NCBI GenBank assembly: GCA_016795065.1
Contig: JAEUIU010000021.1
Coordinates: forward strand, 1-64,000
DNA length: 64,000 bases
Reading direction: 5' to 3'
From: Phycisphaerae bacterium
Lineage (GTDB): Bacteria > Planctomycetota > Phycisphaerae > Phycisphaerales > SM1A02
The position numbers and the translations under genes are program-made. This document shows, piece after piece, positions 55,297 to 63,933 of the stretch. Within the stretch, counting starts at the first letter, position 1, and the number at the start of each line of letters is the position of its first letter. The notes under the pieces are model-generated. The model had not been told where the DNA came from. It worked only from the letters and a program-made list of their open reading frames with translations, and searched no databases.

Positions 55297-56241
55297 TTAC
55301 TCGAAGAACTCGGGCCTCGCAGTGAAGAGGTCCATGCACTCCTTGCAACAGAAATAGTAGGTGCGACCCTTGTGCTCCTTCGTCAGCGATGGGTCCTTCG
55401 GAACCGGCATCTCGCAGACGGGGCAGATCGGCCTGTCGTCGTTCCAGATCGGTCGCGTTGCATAGAGCGAGTTCGAACCGGCGTTCTTCCAACCGGTGCC
55501 CTGATACTCCAACTGAAGCGCCGCCCGCTCGGCGGTGTCGCGGCCGAAATAGCGTTCGACAATGTGGAGGGCGAGATCGATTCCCGACGTCAGTCCGCCG
55601 GCGCTCGAGAAGCGACCCGAGTCGACGAAGCGTGCACCTCGCTTCACCGTCACCTTCGGATAGCTCGCCGCCATGTATCCGTAGGCGCCGTGGTGGGTCG
55701 TCGCCTCGTGCCCGTCGAGAAGCCCCGTCTCGGCGAGGATGATCGCGCCCGTGCAGATCGAAACGGTCAGCTCGGCGCGCGCCGACGCCGAGCGAATCCA
55801 ATCAAGGAGCGCAGGCGTCGGCTCACCCATCGCCGGAATGATGATGACCTGCGGCTGGGGCGCGGTAGCGAAGCCGTACTGCGGAACGATCGTCATGCCG
55901 CCCGAGCAGCGGATGGGCTCCGTGCTTTCCGCGACGGTGTAGAGTTGGAACGGACTGCCTTCGCGCTCCGGGAGCGTGACGTACTCGAAGACGCCCCACG
56001 GGCCGGCGAAGTCGACCACTTCGGCATCGGCCGCGAGGAGGAAAGCGACGGCAATGCGTCCTTCGGCGGGTGGCGTGAGGCGACTCGATGTATCCGTTGA
56101 CACGGCAGAGGCAGCGCACCCGCCTTGCAAGAGTGCCATCGCCAGAAGGAAGGCGACAGCGATGGCAAGTACCAGCCTGCCGCCAAGCGGGCAGATTCGG
56201 ACTGAGATTGGCGAGAGATCAGCGGGTGATGTGATCAGCAC
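55297..56241 (-). CDS. DJ-1/PfpI-family lipoprotein with C-terminal YHS domain
   Basis: 314 residues from a GTG at 56241; the frame is open to an ATG at 56325 but that extension looks non-coding and would shift the signal. Lipoprotein signal with lipobox LQGGC (Cys42 from the GTG). DJ-1/PfpI domain at about 58-265 with the nucleophile elbow SICTGA (Cys162) and THHGAYG; closest in style to GlxA/isonitrile-hydratase members. The last 40 residues form a YHS domain (CPVCEMPV, then YYFCCKECMDLF) thought to bind metal. Fusion of these domains on a lipoprotein is unusual. Divergent from the Cys-rich gene. Confidence 0.85.
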   Translation of the reverse strand: MLITSPADLSPISVRICPLGGRLVLAIAVAFLLAMALLQGGCAASAVSTDTSSRLTPPAEGRIAVAFLLAADAEVVDFAGPWGVFEYVTLPEREGSPFQLYTVAESTEPIRCSGGMTIVPQYGFATAPQPQVIIIPAMGEPTPALLDWIRSASARAELTVSICTGAIILAETGLLDGHEATTHHGAYGYMAASYPKVTVKRGARFVDSGRFSSAGGLTSGIDLALHIVERYFGRDTAERAALQLEYQGTGWKNAGSNSLYATRPIWNDDRPICPVCEMPVPKDPSLTKEHKGRTYYFCCKECMDLFTARPEFFE

Positions 56242-56381
56242 GGCATGAATCCAGGTGGTGAGAGAACTTGGGCAACAAAGAGCGTATGGGGAGTGGCAAG
56301 ATCGAACGAAGCTTGCGTCGCACAACCTTCACGCTCTCGAGGTTGACAGGCCACAGCGAAAACCAGTAGCGTGTGCCGCCT

Positions 56382-57008
56382 ATGGAGCGGGAGCGACCAC
56401 GTCGCCGACGGCGAAGGATGGACCGAATCGTGAGCTTGCTGCTCGCGATCGCGATCCTCATTGCCGGCCACGGCGCGATCCCGATTCCCACGCCGCCAGG
56501 CACCGAACCGTTCCCGTGCCAACAGTGCGGCTGTGGCTGCGCGACCGCTGACCATTGCTGGTCCAATTGCTGCTGTTATACCCCGGCTGAACGCTTGGCT
56601 TGGGCCGCTGCCAACGGTGTGGAACCGCCCGAACGGTTCCGCGGATCGCTGCTCGCCCAAGCGATCGCCCAATCACAAATCGAGAAGCCCTCCCCCACGT
56701 GCGACGGCCCGACTTGCGATTGCGGCGACGGAGTGGAGACTGCTCTCACGGCGAACGTCAAAGCCCCGGCGCCTCGCCAACGTTCCCCTTTTGAATGCCA
56801 AGGCAAGTCCAGCTCCATCTCCCTTGTCATCACCTTCGTCGCGTGCATCCGAACCACGATCACGCTCCTGCCGCTGAACTGCATCGGCTGGCTTGATGTA
56901 GTCGCCGACGAGCGCTGCCCTCAGCCCTCGGCCATGGATGTGACACCGCCGCCGCCGCGAGCCGTTGCCACCTTCCACCGTTTGTCTGTCATCTACTCGG
57001 CCGTCTGA
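56382..57008 (+). CDS. Small exported Cys-rich protein typical of planctomycete metal loci
   Basis: 208 residues from ATG 56382 (a GTG at 56373 and an ATG at 56418 are alternatives). An arginine-rich start and hydrophobic segment (RIVSLLLAIAILIAGHGA) act as signal anchor. Then comes a dense Cys region, FPCQQCGCGCATADHCW and SNCCCYTPAERLAWAAANGV, a signature I recall from uncharacterised planctomycetal proteins near metal resistance genes. Two further clusters appear (CDGPTCDCGDG). A metal-binding role is inferred from Cys content and from the divergent YHS lipoprotein. Confidence 0.78.
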   Translation: MERERPRRRRRRMDRIVSLLLAIAILIAGHGAIPIPTPPGTEPFPCQQCGCGCATADHCWSNCCCYTPAERLAWAAANGVEPPERFRGSLLAQAIAQSQIEKPSPTCDGPTCDCGDGVETALTANVKAPAPRQRSPFECQGKSSSISLVITFVACIRTTITLLPLNCIGWLDVVADERCPQPSAMDVTPPPPRAVATFHRLSVIYSAV

Positions 57009-57078
57009 CGGCCGAGCGGTCGGCCTTACCGACCATGGATGCCGACGCCATTCCCGACCGTCCACAACGGGAGTACCC

Positions 57079-57780
57079 ATGGCCCCCTCTCCTCCGAGGC
57101 GAGCCCGTGCGTTCACGTTGGTGGAGCTTCTGGTCGTCCTCGCCATCATCGCTGTCGTCGTCGCCTTGGTGGCGACGGCCGCGGGACGCGTTCGCGCGTC
57201 GGCGATGCGTGCCCGATGCATCACCTCCATGCGCTCGGTCGGTACGTTTGTCTCGAACCATGCCACGACCCATGAGGGCCGGCTTCCGCGATCCCAGCAC
57301 TCCGCCGTCGCCAACGGCGAGCCGCCATGGATCCTCGAGTTCTATGCGAGCGAGTTCGGCGCACCTATTCCACCGTCGAGCGATCCTCGCTGGAACGAAT
57401 TCGTCCGGGCCCGTCTTCGATGCCCCTTCGATGAGCGCGACAGAGACGCCTCAAAGCAGCGGTACTCAAGCTACGGACTGAACGTCTACTTCGAGCTCTC
57501 CCCCGCTGAGACCGGCGGACCCGTGTACCGAACGCTCTCGCGCGTCCGGCTCCCGGGACGCACCGTCCTTGCCGGGGAACTCGACGAGGGTTCACTCGCG
57601 GACCACCTCATGGCCCATTTCTGGACGCAGTACGGCACGCCGCCGGAAGTCGCCCCCGACCGACATGGGGCGACTCAAGGCGTGCTCTTCGCGGACGGAC
57701 ACGTCGCTGACGTTCCGTTCGCCCAGACTTTTCAGGACAACGGCTCGCTCGATCTCTGGAACCCGGCTACGGCCAGATGA
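57079..57780 (+). CDS. Type II pseudopilin-like protein with H-X9-DG motif
   Basis: 233 residues from ATG 57079 (GGGAG upstream). Prepilin cleavage and methylation site RAFTLVELLVVLAIIAVVVA at residues 10-29, then a soluble domain ending VAPDRHGATQGVLFADGHV, which fits the H-X9-DG prepilin-associated motif. Such proteins abound in planctomycetes and verrucomicrobia and are processed by prepilin peptidase. Its TGA overlaps the ATG of the next dockerin gene by 4 bp (ATGA), so the two are translationally coupled; the pseudopilin may help export or present the downstream protein. Confidence 0.9.
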   Translation: MAPSPPRRARAFTLVELLVVLAIIAVVVALVATAAGRVRASAMRARCITSMRSVGTFVSNHATTHEGRLPRSQHSAVANGEPPWILEFYASEFGAPIPPSSDPRWNEFVRARLRCPFDERDRDASKQRYSSYGLNVYFELSPAETGGPVYRTLSRVRLPGRTVLAGELDEGSLADHLMAHFWTQYGTPPEVAPDRHGATQGVLFADGHVADVPFAQTFQDNGSLDLWNPATAR

Positions 57781-58505
57781 CGACGGCCTTCGCAAGGAAT
57801 CGATTCATGCAACGACATTACCCGGATGCCGCTCGCGGCATCCTTTCCCTCATCGCTGCCGCATCTCTCACGTCGGGCGCAGCCGCGATGCCGCCGATGG
57901 GCGGCGAAATGAAGCACATCGAGGTCATGCTCGAGGATACTTCCATCCATCTCATGCTTGAGGATCCAGGACCGCTCGTCCTTCAGACCTACGGCGAGGA
58001 ATATGAGGGACCGGCGGCCGTGCTGAACGGCACCGCCTTCAACTCGCAATACGGCTGGATGGCCGGCGGATTCTGGACGCTGCCCCCAGGGGGGACGGTA
58101 TGGGTCGAGCTTCTTGACGTCACACCGGGACTGCGCTGCTACGAGGCGATGACCTTCCTTCCGATCTTCGGAACCGAGGGCTCTTCGCCCTTGTGGCAGT
58201 GGAGCGGGATCATGGTCCACAACTGGTACGCGGCGAGCGTTCCCGGCGCCTATGAGGCGACCTATCGCGTCTTCGTCGCGGACCGCAAGGGCGTCCCATT
58301 GCCCGACTACATACCGGCCGAGGTGACCTTGACGTGGATCTTCGACGGCGTCGCTGGCGACCTAGATGGCGACGGCGGCGTCGGTGCATCGGACTTGGCC
58401 ATCCTCCTTGGGGCGTGGGGAACACCTGATCCCCGCGCCGATCTCAATGGCGACGGCACCGTCAATGCGGCGGACCTCGCCCAACTTCTTGGTGCGTGGG
58501 GCTAA
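57777..58505 (+). CDS. Secreted protein, dockerin-tagged member of a paralogous pair
   Basis: 242 residues; an internal ATG at residue 11 is an alternative start. Signal peptide (core GILSLIAAASLTSGAAA) then a domain of about 150 residues: GGEMKHIEVMLED, VLNGTAFNSQYGWMAGGFW, PIFGTEGSS, GIMVHNWYAASVPGAYEATY. It ends with a paired dockerin (LDGDGGVGASDLAILLGAWG, then LNGDGTVNAADLAQLLGAWG). The domain is homologous to that of the next gene, whose C-terminus is a PEP-CTERM signal instead. Conserved His and Asn (HNWYA) could bind a metal. Function unknown. Confidence 0.9.
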   Translation: MTTAFARNRFMQRHYPDAARGILSLIAAASLTSGAAAMPPMGGEMKHIEVMLEDTSIHLMLEDPGPLVLQTYGEEYEGPAAVLNGTAFNSQYGWMAGGFWTLPPGGTVWVELLDVTPGLRCYEAMTFLPIFGTEGSSPLWQWSGIMVHNWYAASVPGAYEATYRVFVADRKGVPLPDYIPAEVTLTWIFDGVAGDLDGDGGVGASDLAILLGAWGTPDPRADLNGDGTVNAADLAQLLGAWG

Positions 58506-58578
58506 CAGCCCGCGCGAACTCAACGACGGTTCTCATTCACACACCCGGCGGCCTCGCGCCGCCAGAAGGATTCTCTTC

Positions 58579-59196
58579 ATGCAACAGTTTGCACTTGTCA
58601 CAACGATTTCACTTTCGCTTGCGTCCGGCGCCTTTGCCGGCATGGACATGCCTGTGTTCGGCGGTCCGATGAAACACATCGCAGTGCATCTTCACGAAAA
58701 CATGCTCGAGGCACACGTCGACGACTCTGTCCCCACACCGATCCTGCAGAACTACGGCCAGATGTACGGCGGCAACGCCAGTGTCCTCAACGACACGATG
58801 TACAACGCCCAGTATGGCTGGATGGTCGAGGGCCTGTGGGCACCGCCGAGCGGGTCCTTCCTTTGGATCGAGCAGATCTCGGCCACGGCGGGCCTCATGA
58901 CCTACAGCGGCGGCACGATGATGGATCCTGGCACCTTCGATCCGATCTTCGGAACGGCCGGAAGCAGCTCGGCCATCATGTGGGGCGGCACCATGCTCCA
59001 CAATTGGTACGCGGTCACAGCGCCGGGAACGTATTCGGCGACGTATCGCATCTACTTCGGTGACATCAACGGCATTGCCATCGATGGCTACGAAGCCGAC
59101 GAGGTGACGCTGAACTGGACGACCGTCCCGACCCCAGGCGCTGTCGCTGTGCTTGGCCTCCTTGGCGCGGCGCTCCGCCGTCGTCGTCGCAACTGA
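58579..59196 (+). CDS. Secreted protein, PEP-CTERM-tagged member of a paralogous pair
   Basis: 205 residues from ATG 58579 (AGAAGGA upstream). Signal peptide (core VTTISLSLASGAFA), then the same domain as the preceding gene: GGPMKHIAVHLHEN, VLNDTMYNAQYGWMVEGLW, PIFGTAGSS, TMLHNWYAVTAPGTYSATY. The tail VPTPGAVAVLGLLGAALRRR plus further Arg is a PEP-CTERM sorting signal: P-x-P-G, hydrophobic stretch, Arg cluster. It is the only PEP-CTERM in the window. An exosortase would be required elsewhere. Terminator follows at 59227. Confidence 0.9.
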   Translation: MQQFALVTTISLSLASGAFAGMDMPVFGGPMKHIAVHLHENMLEAHVDDSVPTPILQNYGQMYGGNASVLNDTMYNAQYGWMVEGLWAPPSGSFLWIEQISATAGLMTYSGGTMMDPGTFDPIFGTAGSSSAIMWGGTMLHNWYAVTAPGTYSATYRIYFGDINGIAIDGYEADEVTLNWTTVPTPGAVAVLGLLGAALRRRRRN

Positions 59197-59226
59197 TCAA
59201 TCTTGATCCACACACGTGCAGAATCG

Positions 59227-59258
59227 ACACGGGGCGAGCCTTGCGGCTCGCCCCGTGT
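59227..59258. terminator. Bidirectional intrinsic terminator
   Basis: A perfect 14-bp stem (ACACGGGGCGAGCC with GGCTCGCCCCGTGT) and TTGC loop, followed by a T-rich stretch, lies between the converging stops at 59196 and 59310. Confidence 0.85.
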
Positions 59259-59309
59259 GTTCTCTGATCTCTTTCATGACGAAGCTCTCGTGCGCTTCGT
59301 CATGACCGA

Positions 59310-61277
59310 TCAGCAGTCACCCGATCCGCCCCACTCGCCGAGGAGAATCGCCAGGTCCTCGGCATTCACGAACGAATCGTCGTTGAGGTCTGCCGCACAC
59401 CCACCTCCCACACAGGGCACCGTGGTCCACGCACCGAGGAGAACGGCCAAGTCGGCCGCGTTCACCACGCCATTGCCGTCAATGTCGGCCGGGCGGCAAG
59501 GCATGCAGGTGAGCTGCACGAGACCGTAGCCCATCGCGTTCCCGGCGCCGCCGATGCGAATCCGGTAGCAGTCGCCCGCCACCACAGGGACCTCGAGCTT
59601 CGACGTGCCAGCGGCGCATCCGCTGCCGTTGTCGTTGCAGCCCAGGAGCGTTGTGAACGAGCAGGAAACGCCGCAGCCTTCGTAGACGGCGAGCTTGGTG
59701 TCGAAACTCGCCGCACCACAGGTCGACACGCGAAGCATCCCGTTGCAGGGAGCGACATATCGATACCAAACGTCCGGACCTGGATCGGCGAACTGGAAGC
59801 AGCCAGCATCGGCCGGGCCTTCGGTCGCCCCGATGGTGGTGAAGCTGTTGATGCCATCCGCAAGAAACGGCGGCAGCGGTGTGGAGGGCCCGCCGCACAC
59901 GTCGTTCATGAGCGGCCGGTAGAGCGTGACCCGTCCAGCCTGGGCCGGATCGGTCGGCGCGTTGTCCGAGCCCCACCCGCCCACGGCGTAGTCGCCGAGC
60001 CCATCTCCATTTACATCGCCAACACCCGCAACCGCAGCGCCCCACGATTGGTTGGAACCGGACGGATCTGCGGTGACCAGCGTCTCAAGCAATGTCTCGC
60101 TGTCGGCGGCATAGACGAAGGCCCGATACGCGGGCCAGCTCGGCGCGCCGATGATGACATCCCCAAGTCCGTCGCCGTCGCAGTCAGCGACGCCGCCGAC
60201 CGAGCGACCGAAGTCGCCGCCATCGGCGATCGTCGCGTTCGGCTCACGGAACGTGTGGGCGAGGAAGCCGCCGGTGCCGGAGAAGAGATACGCCCGGCCC
60301 GCCGCCTCGAAGGTCCCCAGACGATCCACGGTGACATCTTCCAACGGCGCGCCGACGATCACGTCACCGCCGCCGTTGCCGCCGACGTCGGGAACACCCG
60401 CCACGGACATGCCGAAGCGGCCGAACATTTGCGGGTTGCCAGAGCTGAGCTCGTGCTCGAGGAGGACGTTCAAGCCGGAGTAGACGTAGGCCCGCCCGGC
60501 GTCGATCGGCAGCGCCCCGGGATCCTCGTAGGGAGCACCCACGACGAAATCGCCGCGGCCGTCGTTGTCGAAATCCGGAACGCCCGAGACGCTCGTTCCG
60601 TACTCGCCGCCGACTTCGGCATCGGGCGAGGTGCGCGTCGCGAAGATCCCGCCGCTGCCCCCGCTGATGACATGTACCCGACCGGCGTCCGCGAAACCGG
60701 CCGCGGTCTCGTTCGGAGCGCCAATGACGTAGTCGGCCTTGCCGTCGTTGGTGAGGTCGTCGATGCCGGCCACCGCGGCGCCGAAGCGACCGAAGGGATC
60801 CGGAATAGTCGACTCGTGGGTGCGGATCACGTTTCCGTTCCAGCCCGAGTAGACGTACACCCGACCGCCATTGGCCTCCAACGGGGCCCCGACGAGATAG
60901 TCGCCAGCGCCGTCGCCATTGATGTCACCGACGCCGGCGACCGCGAAGCCGTAGTTGCCGTTCACCGTGTCGTTAGGCGAACTGTGAGCCCGGATCAGGG
61001 CCCCGGTCGCGCCGGAGTAGATGTAGACGCGACCGGCGTTGCTGACGCCTCCGCCGTTTTCGCCGGGGGCGCCGACGATGAGGTCATCCATCCCGTCGCC
61101 GTTGCAGTCGGGAATGCCCGAGATCGAGAAGCCGAACTTGCCGCTCGTCTCTTCGTTGCTGGAGGCGAGGACGAGTTCGTCGGCCGAGGCCGATGACAGA
61201 ACGCTGAGGCTTCCCGCAACGAGAACGGCCGCGGCGAGGGTGCGATGACGTTGGGTTGTGGTGAGGGCGTATGACAT
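59310..61277 (-). CDS. Secreted FG-GAP (integrin-alpha-like) propeller with beta-sandwich and dockerin
   Basis: 655 residues from ATG 61277; the longer open frame is non-coding. Signal peptide (core LAAAVLVAGSLSVLSSASA). Seven FG-GAP units of 55-70 residues follow (about 35-465): each has FGFSISGIPDCNGDGMDDLI-type turn, a VGAP motif and an AGRVYIYSG strand, enough for one seven-bladed propeller. Then the Cys-containing beta-sandwich (about 470-600: VWYRYVAPCNGMLRVSTCG, DTKLAVYEG, GCNDNG) shared with the 4316 and 40028 proteins, and a paired dockerin (IDGNGVVNAADLAVLLGAWT, then LNDDSFVNAEDLAILLGEWG). Exported, Ca2+-binding likely. Confidence 0.92.
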   Translation of the reverse strand: MSYALTTTQRHRTLAAAVLVAGSLSVLSSASADELVLASSNEETSGKFGFSISGIPDCNGDGMDDLIVGAPGENGGGVSNAGRVYIYSGATGALIRAHSSPNDTVNGNYGFAVAGVGDINGDGAGDYLVGAPLEANGGRVYVYSGWNGNVIRTHESTIPDPFGRFGAAVAGIDDLTNDGKADYVIGAPNETAAGFADAGRVHVISGGSGGIFATRTSPDAEVGGEYGTSVSGVPDFDNDGRGDFVVGAPYEDPGALPIDAGRAYVYSGLNVLLEHELSSGNPQMFGRFGMSVAGVPDVGGNGGGDVIVGAPLEDVTVDRLGTFEAAGRAYLFSGTGGFLAHTFREPNATIADGGDFGRSVGGVADCDGDGLGDVIIGAPSWPAYRAFVYAADSETLLETLVTADPSGSNQSWGAAVAGVGDVNGDGLGDYAVGGWGSDNAPTDPAQAGRVTLYRPLMNDVCGGPSTPLPPFLADGINSFTTIGATEGPADAGCFQFADPGPDVWYRYVAPCNGMLRVSTCGAASFDTKLAVYEGCGVSCSFTTLLGCNDNGSGCAAGTSKLEVPVVAGDCYRIRIGGAGNAMGYGLVQLTCMPCRPADIDGNGVVNAADLAVLLGAWTTVPCVGGGCAADLNDDSFVNAEDLAILLGEWGGSGDC

Positions 61278-61449
61278 GGTGGTTCCGTGCGTGTTTCGGA
61301 TGGCCCCGCCTGCGGGGCGATGAGGAGCGGAGTCGCCTCCCACGACGGGAGGAGCGTCCGGCGGACGAGAACGCGGAATCGCCCGCCGACGGGCGACATG
61401 CTTCTGACAAATCCCACGCTCAGGGCACCGAACGCGGTACAACGCGCAC

Positions 61450-63933
61450 ATGGCTCTCCCCAGTCGACTCGCAACACCCTTGCTGATCTTGGCCGCCCTC
61501 CTCGCCGGCAACCTTAGCGCCGTGTTGTCCGCCGACGAGTCACTCCTGCCCGCTCCCCTCCAGGCCGGGCGGCTCGACGCCCTGCTCGAACGGGCCGGCG
61601 CGGGCGACCTGCGCATCGAGGAACGCCGTTCGATCGCCCAGATCTACGCGGCCTACGCCGCACAGTACGCATTGCTTCGCGACAGCCGGGCCGAGCGTTG
61701 GTCGCAGGAACTCGATGACCTCTTCTCCCTTCGCACGCCCCCCGGCGAGAAGGCCCTTCGCCATCTCCTCACCGAGCATCGCAGTCTCTGCGACCGGGCA
61801 GCGGCGCTCGATCGCTCCCTGCTGGACGACATCGCTCCGCTCGTCGGCTCCGATGTCGACCTCGATCGCGTCCGGGCCCTGCGCGACGTGGACCGCTGGG
61901 CCCAGACCATGCCCCTCCAGACCGCGGTCGGCACGCGCGGCGACCTCTGGTCGATCTGCCGGCATCTGGATCTCTCCGACGCCGAGACGACGCTCGTGGC
62001 CGAGGCCCTGCGCGATCGCGACCTTGCCCTCCCCGGCCTCGTTCAACGCGTGTGGACCTCGTGGCGTGACCTTCTCCTTGCCGCCTCGAAGAGCTTTGAG
62101 GCCGAAACCGGCGGCGTCCTTCCCGCCATCGGGGCGGCCCTCAGCGACGAGGAAGCGAGACGGCTGCGCGATCGGATCACGCAGGGGTGCTCCACCGAGG
62201 CCGAGGCATGCCGATCCGCGCGGCAGCGCGTGCGTGAACTTGATCGAAAGACGATCGATCGGATCATCGCAGCGATCCCCGCTTCCGAAAGCGCCGAACT
62301 TCGCCTCAGGCTCCTCTCTGCCCGTGGCGTTTCGATGTCGTCCCTGGTCGTCAACGTCGAGGCGTGCTATCGCTGCGCGCGACGGCACTTCGCCGAACCT
62401 CACCCGCTCGCGTCTGCGTTGGAGACCTCCTACCGCGGCTGGAACGACGCGTGGACGAAGCTCGCCGCCGAGGACCTCGCAACCCGCGACGCGGCCCAGG
62501 ATCGCGGCATCCTCGAGCCGAGCAGGTTCGGCGATGCCTTCATTGATGGGTCCGAGGACGTTCATCGGGTCTCGCTCGCGCTGCTTGCCGAGACGAATCG
62601 AGCGCTACGAGAACTCGCCCTCATGCTGCAGCCTTTCGCGGACACCCTGCGCGGGAGCGGCGTGTCCCTCCGGCTCGTCACGACCACCAGTGCCGACGGC
62701 TCGGTGAGCGAGGTTCCTTGGGTCTCCTCGACCGGATGGCAACGAAGTGCGTCGGCGTCGTTTGCGCGCACTCCGGCGGAAGTCGCCGCGGCGGAGCGGT
62801 CTGCATCCATCCTTATGACGCGGCGCGGCGGCATAGCGCCTCCCATGACCCGCGAGTGGATCGCGTCGCGGCTCCCGAAGCTCATCGACGCCTCGACGCT
62901 TGAGCGCTGGGAGGCCGCGATGGTGCGCCATGTCGATGAGGCGAAACGCGACGTGGAGGATCCGCTCCGCGCTGTGATGGACGACGCCCTGGGAATTCGC
63001 AACCGCGTCGGAGGCGACGGCGCGGAGTCAAACGAGGACGGCATTCGGCAGTGCATCGCCCGTCGCGATGACCTCTTCTTTGTGAGCGAACGCCTCGATG
63101 AACGGCTCTTCCAGGAGCTCGTCGATGCCCTGCCGCGGGGGGCGGATCGTCGGGCCATCGAGGATGCCCGTGCGGAGCGAGCCATCGACCGCGAACTTCC
63201 GTGCGTGCAACTCATGATGCTCTCGACCGCCAATCCCTGGACGGCCTTGCAGGACACGGACCTCGAGGCTCCGGCGGCTGAGCGCATCCGAGAGACCCTG
63301 CGCGATGCGATGCGTTGGTTCATGCCAGACCTTCGCCGATCGCGCGCTGCGGAATTCGCCTCGTCGTCGGCAACCGATGTCGCCATCATCCGCTCCGGAG
63401 TCGGCGTCGCCATGACGCACAGCGAGTCGTTGGCGCGGGCCTCCTACGAAGCCGACCGGCTTCTGGAGCGGTCGTTCGAATCGCTGCTGAACTCACTGCT
63501 GGAATCGGCCAACGAAGCACGTGAACTCTTCGCCGCCAGCTACGCCCGGCTCACGATGCTCCCCGAAGCGCCATGGAGTCCGGCGACCCAAGCGATCATC
63601 AACGGTATCGGCGGGCTGGGCATCGCGGACGATCGAATGAGAGAATGCCACGGACGAATCGCGGCGCTCGCTGCCGATGTGAACCGCTCGTCGCTTGAGC
63701 GGGCCATGGTTCGCGCCGGCGTGAAGTCCGTCCGCAGCCGTAGCGATGAGGCCGCCCGACTCGATCGACTTCGACACGCGATCGACGACCAACTGCGCAC
63801 TGAGTTGCTCGGACTCCTGAAGAGCGAAGAACGCCGCATCCTGACCGCAACGGATCAGCTCGACCGCCTGCTTGCGTGCGATGAGGACGTTGACGAGGAG
63901 TCCCCCGCCGCGAACGATCCGGCCTCGCCCTGA
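61450..63933 (+). CDS. Large exported helical protein of unknown function
   Basis: 827 residues with a signal peptide (core ATPLLILAALLAGNLSAVLSA). The remainder is almost entirely predicted alpha-helical and charged (Arg, Glu, Asp rich), without recognisable catalytic motif, repeats of fixed length or dockerin. A few conserved-looking spots: CYRCARRHF, TSYRGWNDAW and an acidic C-terminus (CDEDVDEESPAAND). No family recognised. The last 67 bp of the window after its stop contain nothing I can name. Divergent from the FG-GAP gene, sharing a 172-bp promoter gap. Confidence 0.82.
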   Translation: MALPSRLATPLLILAALLAGNLSAVLSADESLLPAPLQAGRLDALLERAGAGDLRIEERRSIAQIYAAYAAQYALLRDSRAERWSQELDDLFSLRTPPGEKALRHLLTEHRSLCDRAAALDRSLLDDIAPLVGSDVDLDRVRALRDVDRWAQTMPLQTAVGTRGDLWSICRHLDLSDAETTLVAEALRDRDLALPGLVQRVWTSWRDLLLAASKSFEAETGGVLPAIGAALSDEEARRLRDRITQGCSTEAEACRSARQRVRELDRKTIDRIIAAIPASESAELRLRLLSARGVSMSSLVVNVEACYRCARRHFAEPHPLASALETSYRGWNDAWTKLAAEDLATRDAAQDRGILEPSRFGDAFIDGSEDVHRVSLALLAETNRALRELALMLQPFADTLRGSGVSLRLVTTTSADGSVSEVPWVSSTGWQRSASASFARTPAEVAAAERSASILMTRRGGIAPPMTREWIASRLPKLIDASTLERWEAAMVRHVDEAKRDVEDPLRAVMDDALGIRNRVGGDGAESNEDGIRQCIARRDDLFFVSERLDERLFQELVDALPRGADRRAIEDARAERAIDRELPCVQLMMLSTANPWTALQDTDLEAPAAERIRETLRDAMRWFMPDLRRSRAAEFASSSATDVAIIRSGVGVAMTHSESLARASYEADRLLERSFESLLNSLLESANEARELFAASYARLTMLPEAPWSPATQAIINGIGGLGIADDRMRECHGRIAALAADVNRSSLERAMVRAGVKSVRSRSDEAARLDRLRHAIDDQLRTELLGLLKSEERRILTATDQLDRLLACDEDVDEESPAANDPASP

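Noticed and set aside
4316..61277. Cellulosome
   Set aside because: No cohesin, scaffoldin or glycoside hydrolase found; tagged proteins are propellers and beta-helices.
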